Shown piece by piece: positions 1 through 10,789 of a DNA stretch of 64,000 nucleotides (position 1 is its first letter; each line of letters starts with the position of its first letter). Position numbers and translations under genes: made by a program. Origin of the DNA: Xylogone sp. PMI_703 (taxonomy: Eukaryota > Ascomycota > Leotiomycetes); NCBI GenBank assembly GCA_021399445.1, contig JAJTUQ010000003.1, positions 5,146,001 through 5,210,000 of the forward strand. Reading direction: 5' to 3'. The notes under the pieces are model-generated. The model saw nothing but the letters and a program-made list of their open reading frames with translations, was not told where the DNA came from and ran no database searches.

Positions 1-255
1 AGCTGCGTGAATGCGATAAAGTTACCGCAGATAACTTTACCTTTCCCCAAAAGTAGGAATCTACTTCAATTTCAATTTCAAAAGACATTTGTTCTCACGT
101 TATAATCATATCGATTCGGTGCTACGATTACTCTACTTGGCTGATTGTTGCAGGGGAAAGATTTCATCGTATATAAATCTCTAGGGTATAATTCGAGATC
201 AAGAGGCTAATTTGCAAGGTGAGGAAATTTCTGGGGCCATCGGCTTCGCTCGCCG

Positions 256-520
256 CTATTCTACCATAGAATCTTTGGGTAGTGTAATAACTGCCTTCAA
301 TTCCTCAGCCCACTGACGGACGGGCTTTTGCCCTCCTTTGAGCTCCTTGTAGAATGATACGAGCGGCTCTGAAACCTGCCCTATTTCCAGATATCCATCT
401 TCGTCAACGTACTCCTCGATGTAGCCAATCATTGACAATGCAAAGCCACCAACACGCTTCCCCAAGTCTCGAGCAAACAAAAGCATGAAGGCCTCTAATA
501 GGATATGAGACTTAGGGACT
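256..520 (-). CDS. Unidentified protein fragment (possible terminal exon)
   Basis: This is an open minus-strand segment ending at a TAG at 256-258. Its last 85 or so codons read like normal protein, with a leucine-rich stretch (LLEAFMLLFARDLG) followed by an acidic tyrosine-rich stretch (GYIEEYVDEDGYLEIG). Upstream of about 520 the same frame becomes low in coding character and has no ATG, and a CAG/TAG-like acceptor lies near 521. It may therefore be the last exon of a gene whose 5' part lies towards 800-980. The hAT element begins 460 bp further upstream and may have disrupted that gene. I do not recognise the family; it could also be a chance ORF. Confidence 0.25.
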
Positions 521-982
521 ATGACTGGGTACTGGCATGACTTAAAAAATCCCGAGCCCCGACCTGGCCGCCAGGGTGGAAGGGTGGTTTGATTGGACGC
601 AAACACAAAAAATGAAGGAAGCTCGGTTGTTTTTGGAGACGCTAGAGACTTATCAAGGGTGGTAGAAACCACAGCATCTTTGATTGTAAATATAGAGACA
701 CTATAACTTCGGTACCCTCCTTCATGTGGGCATGAAAAGCCGGTGGTGATGTTTGCCGCTGTGGCGAACTCGCAGGGCAAACCTTCGAATCTGGGCACGG
801 TGCAAGGCTGTCTAGGTTGACAGTTTTAATACCAGCCAGTAAACAGTCATCCGGGATGACGAAATCAATGGACTTAAAGTGAGTTAGTCTTCTAGTAGTA
901 TCATTTAGAAGTAGATACATACACTGATGATGGATGGTGCGCCATGGACATTGAGAAGACAGTGGCCCCAAAGAATACAGGG

Positions 983-3900
983 CAGTGTGGGGAATAGTGT
1001 AGCCGTATACAATACAGGCTCTGTAATACAATACAGATACAGTTTATTACAATACAGTGGCTGTATTCCGTGCGTGGTTAGAAAAAAATACAATACAGTA
1101 TAATACAGCAGTGTAAGCGTAATACAGTCTGTATACGCCTGTATTTGCAGGGGTGCTGCTCAGCCTCAATCCCGACTCAATTCAGCCACAGCACCCTTTG
1201 ATTTCTTGGGTTCGCTTAAGCCATTCCTGGGGTAATGCATATGATAGACGTCCATAGCTTCTTCCCTAACGACACTACAATAGTATGGACGGCCTTAACC
1301 TAATAAAGCTCCAGGCTAAGGTAAGGCTGTCAAATAAATCCAATTTTGATACTTTTTAGACTGCTGTGTTAACTAGTTTTAAGGTTTTCTAAAATGTGAC
1401 TTCTTTTAATGATTTTGAAGTTGGGAATAGCTTCAGAATATATGTACTGGGGCTCCATTTTTCCTTTTACACACGCTACAAGTTTACAGCACCAGAACGC
1501 AAGTAAACCTCGCCGGAGTAGGCTTATTCGATAGCTCTAACATATTTGTTTCCAATTAATTTCTTATTTGGATGGTAACTTACCTTGTAGTCAAGATATA
1601 AGCTCCGAAAGTATTCTTGATTCGGCTTAGGTTCTGTTTTGAAAACGCGAAAACAAATCACCGACATCCTTGTAGAGTGATCTTTCTACCTATATAAGGG
1701 CGCGTCCTCCTACTTACTCCTACCTACCCTCCTATGGCTCAATCACTCAGCCACTCAAGCACTCAACTAAGTTATGGCCTTAGTCGACAACAGTACGCAA
1801 CGATGCTCTAGCCCTCCCTCGCTTCAATGTGACGAGCTCGAGGTCCCTTTCCTTCCATACGAATACGACCCTTTTCAACTGTCAATATCTGATGTCTCTA
1901 CTCCGCAATCGTCCTCTGCTCCATCCTCTCTCGACCCAGATTGCCACACACCTACGATATCCCGCAATCGAACTTCCTGGGTATATAAACACATGCCGGA
2001 CGTAGATACGAGTACTCAATACTTTAATGCCGCAAACAAGTTAGAGTGGAGGTGTAAATACTGCTCTAAGAGATACCTCCTGAACGGGGGTACGCGACTG
2101 ATCAAGGTCCACTTACAGGTCAATCATAACATTAGTGAGCTATCGCTCCGTCAAGAGAGAGCAAGGAAAAGGCAGATGTCAATAGAAGGTTCTCTTATAA
2201 CTGCAACTGCTAACCCTCAAAAACGCCGTTGTTTTAGAGAGAGTTTGGAAGGCAGTTTCGGGAGCAGTCTTAGTAGTGACGACTATATTGACCAAGCAGA
2301 TGTCAACCCCGACCAGCTAGAGGTCTTGATTACTACTTTTATTACAGAATGTAATCTTCCACTACGCTTAGTCGAGTGCTCGTCTTTCAGGAATCTCCTA
2401 GTATACCTCAACCGTCAGATTGAACCGTGGCTCCCGGAAGATCATCATACGATACGGTCTTGGATAATACGTCAATTCGACTTCTACAAACAGCAAGTCA
2501 AAGAGCAGCTCCAAGCCTCTCGTTCCTGTATCCATATTTCCACTGACCTCTGGACGTCCGGGAATGATCTAGCTCTGTTAGGTGCCATCGCACACTTTGT
2601 CAACTCCCAAGGTGACCTAGAAGAGGCCTTGATATGCTTAAAAGAGGTTGATGGGCCGCATACGGGCGAGAACTTGAGTCTACACATCCGACGGGCCATC
2701 GACGATTTTGACATAACTCCCCGACTTGGCTATTTCCAGATGGATAACGCACCCAATAACGACGCGATGCTAAGAGAAGTGTCAATCGGTATGTAGCCAC
2801 TTGTTGTAGTGGAGCTCCCATCTAATTGCGCATAGCAATCCCACAAGAGTACCAGCCTCGCCATCATCGTATACGTTGCCAGGGTCATATTCTAAACCTT
2901 GCAACTCATGCCTTCCTCTCTGTTAGTGAACATGATCAAATCGATGATAGCGATACAAGTACGCAGCAGTTAAAGGACTGGAAGAAAGCAGGACCTCTAG
3001 GAAAGCTTCACAACTTATGTGCTAAGATACACGCATCACCTCAACTTCTCGCCAAGTTTAAAACCCTTAGTAAAGGCCTCACGTTACCACAAGATAACGC
3101 GACACGCTGGGGCTCTTGGTTTAAGCTAATTGAACGTGGACTGCACCTCCAAAAAGCAGTCAATCAATTCTATGACATTTGGTTAGAGGGTGATGACGAG
3201 GGTAAGTTGTCGCAAGAGGATTGGGAGACGCTCGAAAAGGCATGCTACACTAGTCCTGGACCTTCTCCCTGGCCACCTACCACTAACATGTCCACAAATA
3301 CAGATCTGCGACTTTCTCAGAGAGCTACACGAGACTCTTCTTTCGCTCGAGTCCTCGATGTCCACACTTGACGACGTCCTGCCTGCCATGGACTACATAT
3401 TAGAGCTTTTTGAAACCAAGAAGGTGGAGTTTAAAGACGACCCGGTTCTCGGGCCTTGCATCAACGCCGGCTGGTCAAAGCTGGTCAAATACTACGAGAA
3501 GACCTCTGATTCGCCAGCCTACGTTGCAGCTCTTGTACTGAACCCCGCTTATAAGTGGGAGTATATTGACAAGAACTGGGAGCAAACTTGGATACAAGGG
3601 GCGAGGGAATCAGTTGCTGGCCTATGGAAGACAAAATATCGACCCAGTACCACACTCGTTAATCAAATCGACACTCCAAGTAGTGCTAAGGTCAGCAACT
3701 TCAACCAGTGGAAGCAGGGGAAACATGCATCAAGGTATGTCCTCACGCAAGCTCCCAAGGTCTCTCTCACGTGTGCCTAGAGTATCAACGCCAAACGGAG
3801 ACGAGTACGCTCGCTATATACGCATACCTCCGCATCATGACTTTGACGACGTGCGTACATGGTGGCTCTTACCAGAGCAACAACGAGACTATCCAAACCT

Positions 3901-4271
3901 TTCCAAAATGGCGCTTGATATACTCTCGATTCCTGCAATGTCAGCATCAGTGGAACGTCTGTTTTCGTCTTCAAACATTACCGTCTCTGATAGACGAAAT
4001 CGTCTCAAAGCAGATACGATAGAGATGATTGAGAGCCTCAAGTCCTGGCAGAAGATTAAGGGCCTGAGCGTATATACAGAGGAGTCAAGAGGTTGTGCAG
4101 GTTTAAGTGGCCCCACTTTAATACGCTTGTAATACGGCCAAACGGGTGTATTGTACTGTATTGTATTCCGTGTGTATGTCTAAAAAATACAGTGTATTGG
4201 AATACAGGCTGTCTGTATTTATGTCTCAAATACAGAGGCGTATTACGGCCGTGACACTATTCCCCACACTG
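983..4271 (+). mobile_element. hAT DNA transposon, apparently complete
   Basis: The element is 3289 bp long. Its 17-bp terminal inverted repeats are perfect (CAGTGTGGGGAATAGTG at 983-999 and its reverse complement at 4255-4271). An exact 8-bp target duplication, ATACAGGG, flanks it at 975-982 and 4272-4279. Eight-base duplications are the hAT hallmark. The subterminal 150 bp on both sides are dense in ATACAG/CTGTAT repeats in both orientations (about ten copies on the left, five on the right), probably transposase-binding sites. It carries one transposase gene on the same strand and nothing else. The perfect ends and open gene suggest recent insertion. Confidence 0.95.
1774..4132 (+). CDS. 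hAT-family transposase (BED finger plus C-terminal dimerisation domain)
   Basis: Proposed exons are 1774-2788, 2836-3239, 3304-3734 and 3781-4132, giving 733 aa with every junction in phase. The transposase catalyses cut-and-paste excision and integration of the surrounding element. A BED zinc finger lies at about residues 69-118, with C94, C97, H113 and H118. The central part has hAT core blocks such as FQMDNAPNNDAM and CQGHILNLATHAF. The C-terminal hAT dimerisation region contains SIPAMSASVERLFSSS. Introns 1 and 3 have GTATGT donors. Intron 2 fits only if the donor at 3240 is GC (GCATGC); splicing there restores the expected WETLEKICDFL sequence. The GC donor may be functional or a lesion. 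The reading frame is otherwise intact. Confidence 0.9.
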
Positions 4272-4871
4272 ATACAGGGAACCTGGGCCCCGCTGAGAGC
4301 TAGTGCAATAGACGTTACAAACGACTCCAAAGAATCAGGCATAATTCGATATCAGGTATTGTCAAAAACCCTAGATCAATAAAGTTCGTACAAGATTGTT
4401 TGCATGCGGTACATGAATATGGTATCAGGTTGATATATAGTATTGCTAAGATTCTTGATACAGTAACAGCCAAGCCATTGTCGTAATTTTAAGTCCTGGC
4501 TATCCCTAAGATGGAATAGCTCCCGAGAGCTGTCTCACGAGCCAGATCTCAAGAGTTATTAAAGAATCTCTGGAGATGGAGGCTTCAAGGATTAGTTACG
4601 TGATGGAGCTTTAGATGTTGAACAAGATCCAAACATCCAAAGAAAAGAACTTATACAACACTTTTGAATTCTGATATACATGGTGAATCAATTAGGCGCA
4701 GTCTACATAAGTATTCCCTACAGATTTCATATAATTTTAATAGATTTGATTTTTTTAAAAAAAAAATTTAATGTTACACTATATAATTTACCCAGCTAAA
4801 TAACCCATTCTATCAATTTTATCTATAAAATACTAATTAGATTATGATGTTTTTCATACTACTAGCCCTGA
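4272..4871. other. Intergenic, no gene seen
   Basis: The stretch begins with the right-hand copy of the hAT target duplication. It then becomes AT-rich, with a T-run and A-run near 4750-4770 downstream of the converging MFS gene. No supported ORF or RNA gene was found. Confidence 0.5.
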
Positions 4872-6512
4872 CTATGGCTTCTCTATCTCCAAGTTACTGG
4901 ATTGCTCACTTTCCATTACAGCTTCACTTCTGCCACCCGTTTCATTATTCTGCTTTGATTTTGGTGTCTCGACGGAAAGGCTTTTGAGATAAGCTTGTGC
5001 TCTGCCGGCATATTTGCACCTACTCCGAATTTGCTCGCCATAGATATAGAAAAGAAATGGAAGAGGTGTGCAAGCCAGTGCTAGGAATGCCGGGATCATT
5101 GTCGCCCAGTGAATGCCGAGATTATGATACATCTGAGTCGTGAAGAGCGGGAACGCAGCCCCAAAGAACGATCTCGATATCACAGTTGCGGCAAGAACAC
5201 TGGCTGCATAGATAGTGTATGCATCTACCAGGTAATTCTTGAGAGAAATGAAGATGAGAACCATCCCGAAGCCGAACATGATTCCGGCGCATACGCTGGC
5301 TGGCCAAGGGATGCTGGGAGAATTCGTCCAGGCAAACCAGAACAAGGACACGGGGGTTGCAATTGCGCCGATCTTGGCTCCTGAGAGACGGTCTTCTGGA
5401 CGGCGTCCGGAAGCTGGCCTTGCTGCGAAGCGCCTGCTGTCGAAGATGCTATATCCAACCGCACCTATCATGCCAACGGCTATACCAAGGAAAGCAAGAC
5501 CGCCTTCACCTTCATTCCAGCCGCGCTTTTCTTGATATACGATGGGAAGAGCGCCGAAGAATAGGTAGAGTGTACCATAGATAATGGACATGAATATACA
5601 TAGAAGAAGAACGATGGGTTCATAGAACATCAATTGCCAAGGCCGGCAAAGAGCTATCTGGAGTTCTTCCTTAGTAGAGCGTTTCTCTTTATTAAGTTGA
5701 CCTTTGCTGATGTAGTATTTTCCAGTTATAGCAGATAATTTCTCTGCTCGTCTCTCAAGGATAACGGGTGCGAATGTCTCTGGGATGAGCATAGCACCTA
5801 TAATCCACAACACTCCAGTAAAGATCGCCGCAACGCCCATGACCCATCTCCACCCTTCAGACTGGCCCAGAAAGCCACCGACTATAGGTCCTAGAACGGG
5901 TCCCAAAAATGGCGCTGTCGCAAACAAACTCATCGCGAACCCTCTCTGTGACAACGTGAACATATCCGCGATGACAGCACCGGCATTCGTCAACGGAGAC
6001 GCACCAAACGTCCCGGCAAAGAACCGGAGGATGACGAGCGTCCAGATATTCTTAGCACCGGCACACCCAGCGTTAAACGCAGTTAGAGCAGCGAAGGTGA
6101 TGAACAGGATTGGTTGTCGACCGTAAATCTCACTTAAAGGCGCCCACAGGATAGGTCCAACCGCGAAACCCAACACATATAATGATAACCCCAAGGCAGC
6201 AACCTCATCGCTGGCATCAAAGGTCTCAATGATTTGAAAGATACAGCCTGAGTAAGAGGATGAATTGAACGCCACAGCTAAGGTAGCAATAGAAAGGACG
6301 GCAGTAATGAGCCATTTCCTCCAAGTAGGCATGCCATGAGGGTTTCGAGGGTCATTGTCAATCCACGTCACGAGAAATGGGTCACTCTCTGTGCCTGAGC
6401 CTTCGTACTTCCAGTCTATCATCGCCTGTGTGAGTGGAGCTTTATCCAAGATTAAGTGCCAGTATGGGATGCGCTCTGGGAGCGACTTGGTGGCCTCGAC
6501 GTCTCCTTCCAT
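4872..6512 (-). CDS. MFS transporter, DHA1 drug:H+ antiporter type
   Basis: A single exon encodes 546 aa from an ATG at 6512. The protein is a plasma-membrane exporter of the fungal DHA1 (polyamine/multidrug) type with about 12 hydrophobic segments starting near residue 67. The first half has the typical loop APLSEIYGRQPILF between segments 2 and 3, and the segment-5 signature PFLGPVLGPIVGGF. The N-terminal cytosolic tail carries the common fungal pattern of D-P-F-L-V-T-W followed by D-P-R-N-P. The substrate cannot be read from sequence. It is transcribed away from the 2EXR gene across a 1-kb shared upstream region. I see no truncation. Confidence 0.9.
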   Translation of the reverse strand: MEGDVEATKSLPERIPYWHLILDKAPLTQAMIDWKYEGSGTESDPFLVTWIDNDPRNPHGMPTWRKWLITAVLSIATLAVAFNSSSYSGCIFQIIETFDASDEVAALGLSLYVLGFAVGPILWAPLSEIYGRQPILFITFAALTAFNAGCAGAKNIWTLVILRFFAGTFGASPLTNAGAVIADMFTLSQRGFAMSLFATAPFLGPVLGPIVGGFLGQSEGWRWVMGVAAIFTGVLWIIGAMLIPETFAPVILERRAEKLSAITGKYYISKGQLNKEKRSTKEELQIALCRPWQLMFYEPIVLLLCIFMSIIYGTLYLFFGALPIVYQEKRGWNEGEGGLAFLGIAVGMIGAVGYSIFDSRRFAARPASGRRPEDRLSGAKIGAIATPVSLFWFAWTNSPSIPWPASVCAGIMFGFGMVLIFISLKNYLVDAYTIYAASVLAATVISRSFFGAAFPLFTTQMYHNLGIHWATMIPAFLALACTPLPFLFYIYGEQIRSRCKYAGRAQAYLKSLSVETPKSKQNNETGGRSEAVMESEQSSNLEIEKP

Positions 6513-7537
6513 AACTGCGGGAACTTTTTTTTGTGGGATAAATTAGTTGGGGAAATTAGTGGTTATAGAGGGAAATATGAGAGAGAAAGACGACTAGTGA
6601 CTGGTTTAATGTAGGATAGTGGCGTTAGACATCTGGTTATATACCGCTTGGGGGGAGGAGGCATCTTGTGAAGATAAGCCCGATTGTCCGCTCCCGAAAA
6701 CCCGTAACTGCGATACTTTGTTTTTCCCCCAGCCAAGGACTTGATGATGGTATGGATCCTTCACAATGGGTGTTTCCGAGCCAGATCCGTTTCCGAGCAT
6801 ATTCATCCACAGATTGATGTATAATAATATAATTTGATGGTGGCTTTTTATCCAGTTGCGTTTGGGTATAATCCCCTGGCGGATGTAGAAACTTAGGTGT
6901 ACAAACGGGGAAAAAAGGAGCTCAGGACCTAGGTAAAGAAGCTTTGGGGCGAGTAGAAGTGAATCAATTAACGCAAGAGTATATAGTATAGGGCATTCAT
7001 AAAATAGATATCCTACTTGTTTAAGTGAAATTATACGTCCCTACATGATTCTTGTTGCAAATATTTTGACCGAGGCTCGCAGGCTGAGGCGCGCTCCCAG
7101 TGGTACATAAATTGCCACCAAAGTTTGGCGATCACGGAAGTACCGCCATACCGTACCCATTACTCTGTCCACTTGGAGACAGGTCCCTTGGCGGTCTTAG
7201 CCCGATAAGTCGTTATCGCCACGTGACTATGGATCAAGATACAAATATTTTGTAATTAGGCCCTGCGGCGGAATTTGCTCCGCAGGATGATGATTGGCCT
7301 GAAATGCAGACCCTTAGAATCATCCGTCATTACTCGCGGCCTTTGCTCCGGTATCTTTCGATAAAAAAGTGACCTTTGCCACGCCAATTTGCGCTCAGTC
7401 TTTCTCATCAATCTTCTCATCTGAATTTTTTCACGGCAGGGGCTTTCCTCTGGTATGGAGGCAGCAGCATGTTGCGCTATTTAAGCACCATTCTGTCAAC
7501 CCCGCGAGTTTGTCACTTATGAAACAATGTGTAAAGC
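6513..7537. promoter_or_regulatory. Divergent intergenic region with a CGG-N11-CCG site
   Basis: This 1-kb region separates the MFS gene (minus) from the 2EXR gene (plus). A 7-bp inverted repeat (CCTGCGG at 7262-7268, CCGCAGG at 7280-7286) contains CGG-N11-CCG at 7266-7282, the spacing bound by Gal4-like Zn2Cys6 regulators. A role here is inference only. No supported gene was seen. Confidence 0.3.
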
Positions 7538-8701
7538 ATGTCGTACCGATCGGTGGGAATGGCTCCTAATTGCTCACAATCAGGGCCGGCAGACGTGAGC
7601 GATCCCAATGATGATCCAGCTACGTTCACCTTGTTTTCGAAACTACCGCCCGAGCTACGTTATGCGATATGGAAATACTGCCTGCCCAGTCGAGTCGTAG
7701 AGCTGGACTCTCCTCGGGACGACGCAGTCCGGAGACCTTGCGACCATGACCATAGCTCGCGTCTCAACACACAGTGCCCGATCATCACCAAGGTCTGCCA
7801 CGAGTCGCGCATGGTGGCCTTCGACAACGGCGATATGCTTGGTCGTGGCGGCGACCCGCGAGATAAGGGTCGTCTACCTGTCGGCTTTCTCGGAGACCGC
7901 TGGTTCAATCCTACCACCGACGTGATTCATATAAATTGGGATGGGATAGTGCATCTGATGAACAACGACACCTTCAATCCCATGCGCCACTTCCTATGGA
8001 ATGCTACAAAGAGCTGCGCGCCAGCATCTATAATGGCGGATCTGGTCGGAGGTGGTCTTGTGGATAACTATTCCTGTGCATGGAACAATCCGGCTTTCGA
8101 CTTGCTCAAAGGTGGGAAAGAGTACACAGTCACCTTACAGATGATCGATCTGCATGTTACTTTGGACCAAGCTATCGATTCAGAGCTGTTTGGTAGACTA
8201 GGAGAGGAGCGGGTTAAGCTGGTCGATGCTGACGACGAAGAAACGATCCTTAAGTACCATGAACTGTGGGGTGCGGGACCTTACATGAAATACGATCCTA
8301 CCGCATTCGTGGAGATCGCTGTTTCGCCTCGAATGCTCCACAAAAAAATCAAAACTTGGAATGAGGCGTTGGAAACGAAATGGCTTCGAAACCAATGGTA
8401 TCATACTGAGGATAAACAGCTTGTAGCATGCCCAGATTTGATCTGGCTTGGATGTGAAGCAGACCAGACGGAGGATGCTACAGGGATATGGAATGCACGC
8501 ACGACATATAGTAAAGTGCTAGCAAGGCCCAACAAGGACCATCCCTGGGTTAGCAAGATGCTGGAAACGATGCCGGTCTTCTCTCCTGTTATCATGTTTC
8601 GATTTTGTGAAGGGGGACATCGTACAGGAGAAAGACATACCGCAAAGCGGCTGAAATGGACTCATGATGGTAGTGGTATAATCGAGTCGGAGACACTATG
8701 A
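7538..8701 (+). CDS. 2EXR domain-containing protein
   Basis: A single exon encodes 387 aa from ATG 7538; a second in-frame ATG at 7559 is an alternative. The N-terminal third has the fungal 2EXR signature: FTLFSKLPPELRYAIWKYCL, then RVVELDS, then VCHESRMVAF. This family is greatly expanded in filamentous ascomycetes, is probably intracellular, and has no established biochemical role. The rest of the protein shows no membrane segments or catalytic motif that I recognise. Nothing in the neighbourhood points to a specific function. Confidence 0.8.
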   Translation: MSYRSVGMAPNCSQSGPADVSDPNDDPATFTLFSKLPPELRYAIWKYCLPSRVVELDSPRDDAVRRPCDHDHSSRLNTQCPIITKVCHESRMVAFDNGDMLGRGGDPRDKGRLPVGFLGDRWFNPTTDVIHINWDGIVHLMNNDTFNPMRHFLWNATKSCAPASIMADLVGGGLVDNYSCAWNNPAFDLLKGGKEYTVTLQMIDLHVTLDQAIDSELFGRLGEERVKLVDADDEETILKYHELWGAGPYMKYDPTAFVEIAVSPRMLHKKIKTWNEALETKWLRNQWYHTEDKQLVACPDLIWLGCEADQTEDATGIWNARTTYSKVLARPNKDHPWVSKMLETMPVFSPVIMFRFCEGGHRTGERHTAKRLKWTHDGSGIIESETL

Positions 8702-9663
8702 TGGAGTTACACGAGATACCATTCAGCATTTCACAAAAAAATTACACTCGTGTGGATGACCGTCAGTATCGGTACTATGGTGATTGAACTCTGCAATCAC
8801 AGGCGATACCCAATTTACAAGTCAGATATTATGTGACGATGACGATAAGCTAATGACGCCTATTTACGTGCTAGGGGTATGGGGGCGTCTTAAACTTGAT
8901 CTTGGGTGTAAAGGGAGTCTGTTCATAATAATCCGAAGTCCTTAATCTTATGACTGTCACAAAGCTTTTATGCCCAAAACCGTGTTCCTTATAATTGCTA
9001 TATAAGTGCTTTCACTTGAAGTTCTCTAGGGGAACATTTTTAATGTTTTGCTCTAGCTGAAACGATAGATCCCTTTGAGAGTATACTTTTACTTTGATAT
9101 ATTATTCGTTACTAGTATTGTCAAGTTAAACTAATATGAAAGCCCAAGTTAAACCGACTATTTCATATTGTAGCTTATGTATACACACGTAGCTTAAAGC
9201 TAACGCTTAAAAGGCTCCAACTTACCAAAAAGACGTGATAAGATACTCAACGAAAGGGATCGCCGGAGGGGTATATCGCGATGCCTGTTTATTACCCCTG
9301 GAGGGAACGTCACGGAACGTCTATCGGTTCATCCGTTCGATCCGATAGCCAGCAGGCATTCCTGGCGCTTGAACACTTAACAGCCTCATTGGATACTACA
9401 TCATCATGCATTGGGGCTCCTCCTTGCGCCTTGCTACTTACAGTGCAGATCATGCTAACACTCGACTCAAAATAGTTGGGTTCTAGCAAAGAGCCCACGC
9501 CAATAGATGTATCCAGTAATAGCACTGAACATTAGCTTTTCGATACATTTATCATCATTAATCGTGAGGTATAGATACAAACCATCTCCTATTGGTCAAT
9601 TTTCCAAATGATGTATATTATTCTTAGCAGACTTCCTAAGTGCCGCGTTCAAGCATTCGCAGC
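8702..9663. other. Intergenic, no gene seen
   Basis: About 960 bp between the 2EXR gene and the 3' end of the aldo-keto reductase. ORFs near 9280-9525 lack coding character and overlap on both strands. No repeat or RNA gene was recognised. Confidence 0.5.
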
Positions 9664-10789
9664 CTACATGTGACCCACAATATTCTTAGGGGCATATGGC
9701 TCCTCAAGGTACTTCACTTCCTCTGGGGTTAATGACTTTCCACGGACATCGCAGGCCTCTTCAATCCTACCAACGGAATTGCAGCCTACTATCGGGATTG
9801 CCCCTTTACTCCTAAGCCATGCCAGAGCAACATGACCCATCTTCCACCCTCTCTTAGTCGCCACCTCTTCTACTCTCTTGATTATCAGTTCTTCTTCATC
9901 AGTCAACTTCCAAGCCATAGGCGCTGGACTCTTTGCACGTATCGAGTCATCGTTGCCCAGAGGTCGTGCTAGCTTTCCACCGAACAGTGGGGAGTAAGGA
10001 ATAATTCCCACTCCAGTCTCGTTGCAATAACGTATCATCTCACGTTCTTCCTCACGATAGAGGAGGTTGTAGAGGTTCTGCATGCTGATGAATTTGGTCC
10101 ACCCATTCTTCTCAGCTACAAATTGCAATGTAGCAAACTGTGTAGCCCACATGGAACTCGCGCCAATATAACGCACTTTGCCCATTTGAACAAGGTCATG
10201 TAAAGCTTTCATTATCTCTTCTGGAGGCGTTGTCGGGTCATAGCGGTGGATTTGGAACAAGTCAATATATGGAGTACCAAGGCGGGCAAGAGAAGCCTCG
10301 ACGCTATTGAAGATGGCAGCCCGAGAGAGACCTGACTATTGTAAATATAACTGCGGATGTACATAACCGGTTTCATATTATATCTCACTTACCACCTTGA
10401 TTCACGTAGTCCTTGCTCTGGCCCATTTGTTCTGCAAACGGGGGTCCATGAATACCTGGCTCCTCTCCAACGTATATGCTGCACTTTGTCATAATAACTA
10501 GTTTCTGACGTGGAATATTGAGTCTCTTCATTGCTTTGCCGATAATTTCCTCGCTGATGCCGTTTGAATACATGTTTGCCGTGTCCCATGTATTGAGTCC
10601 ACGATCGTAAGCGGCTCTGAGAATATCAATAGCCTCCTCCTCTTCTAGTACCCAAGGAGCCCACTGCTTTGAGCCGAACCCCATCGCACCAAGGACAGGT
10701 ACTGAAATACGAAGACCAGAGCGACCAAGATTGACATATTCGACCTTGGTGCCATTGAGGCTTTTTTGAAGGGAAGCAGGTAGTTCCAT
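9664..10789 (-). CDS. Aldo-keto reductase
   Basis: Exons are 10393-10789 and 9664-10331, with an intron at 10332-10392 (GTAAGT...CAG), giving 354 aa. The ORF extends upstream to 10837, but that first codon is TTG; the first ATG is at 10789. It is an NADPH-dependent (beta/alpha)8-barrel oxidoreductase of the YakC/pyridoxal-reductase-like fungal group. The AKR tetrad is visible: D69 in [10 protein letters not shown]74 in the same motif, K102 in IMTKC, and H in FQIHRYD just after the intron. The C-terminal half has [11 protein letters not shown] and [16 protein letters not shown], the usual cofactor-binding region. The substrate is unknown, and the gene is isolated from obvious partners. Confidence 0.9.

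Noticed and set aside
642..1031. Minus-strand ORF of 129 aa
   Set aside because: It crosses the left end of the hAT element and consists partly of subterminal repeat sequence.
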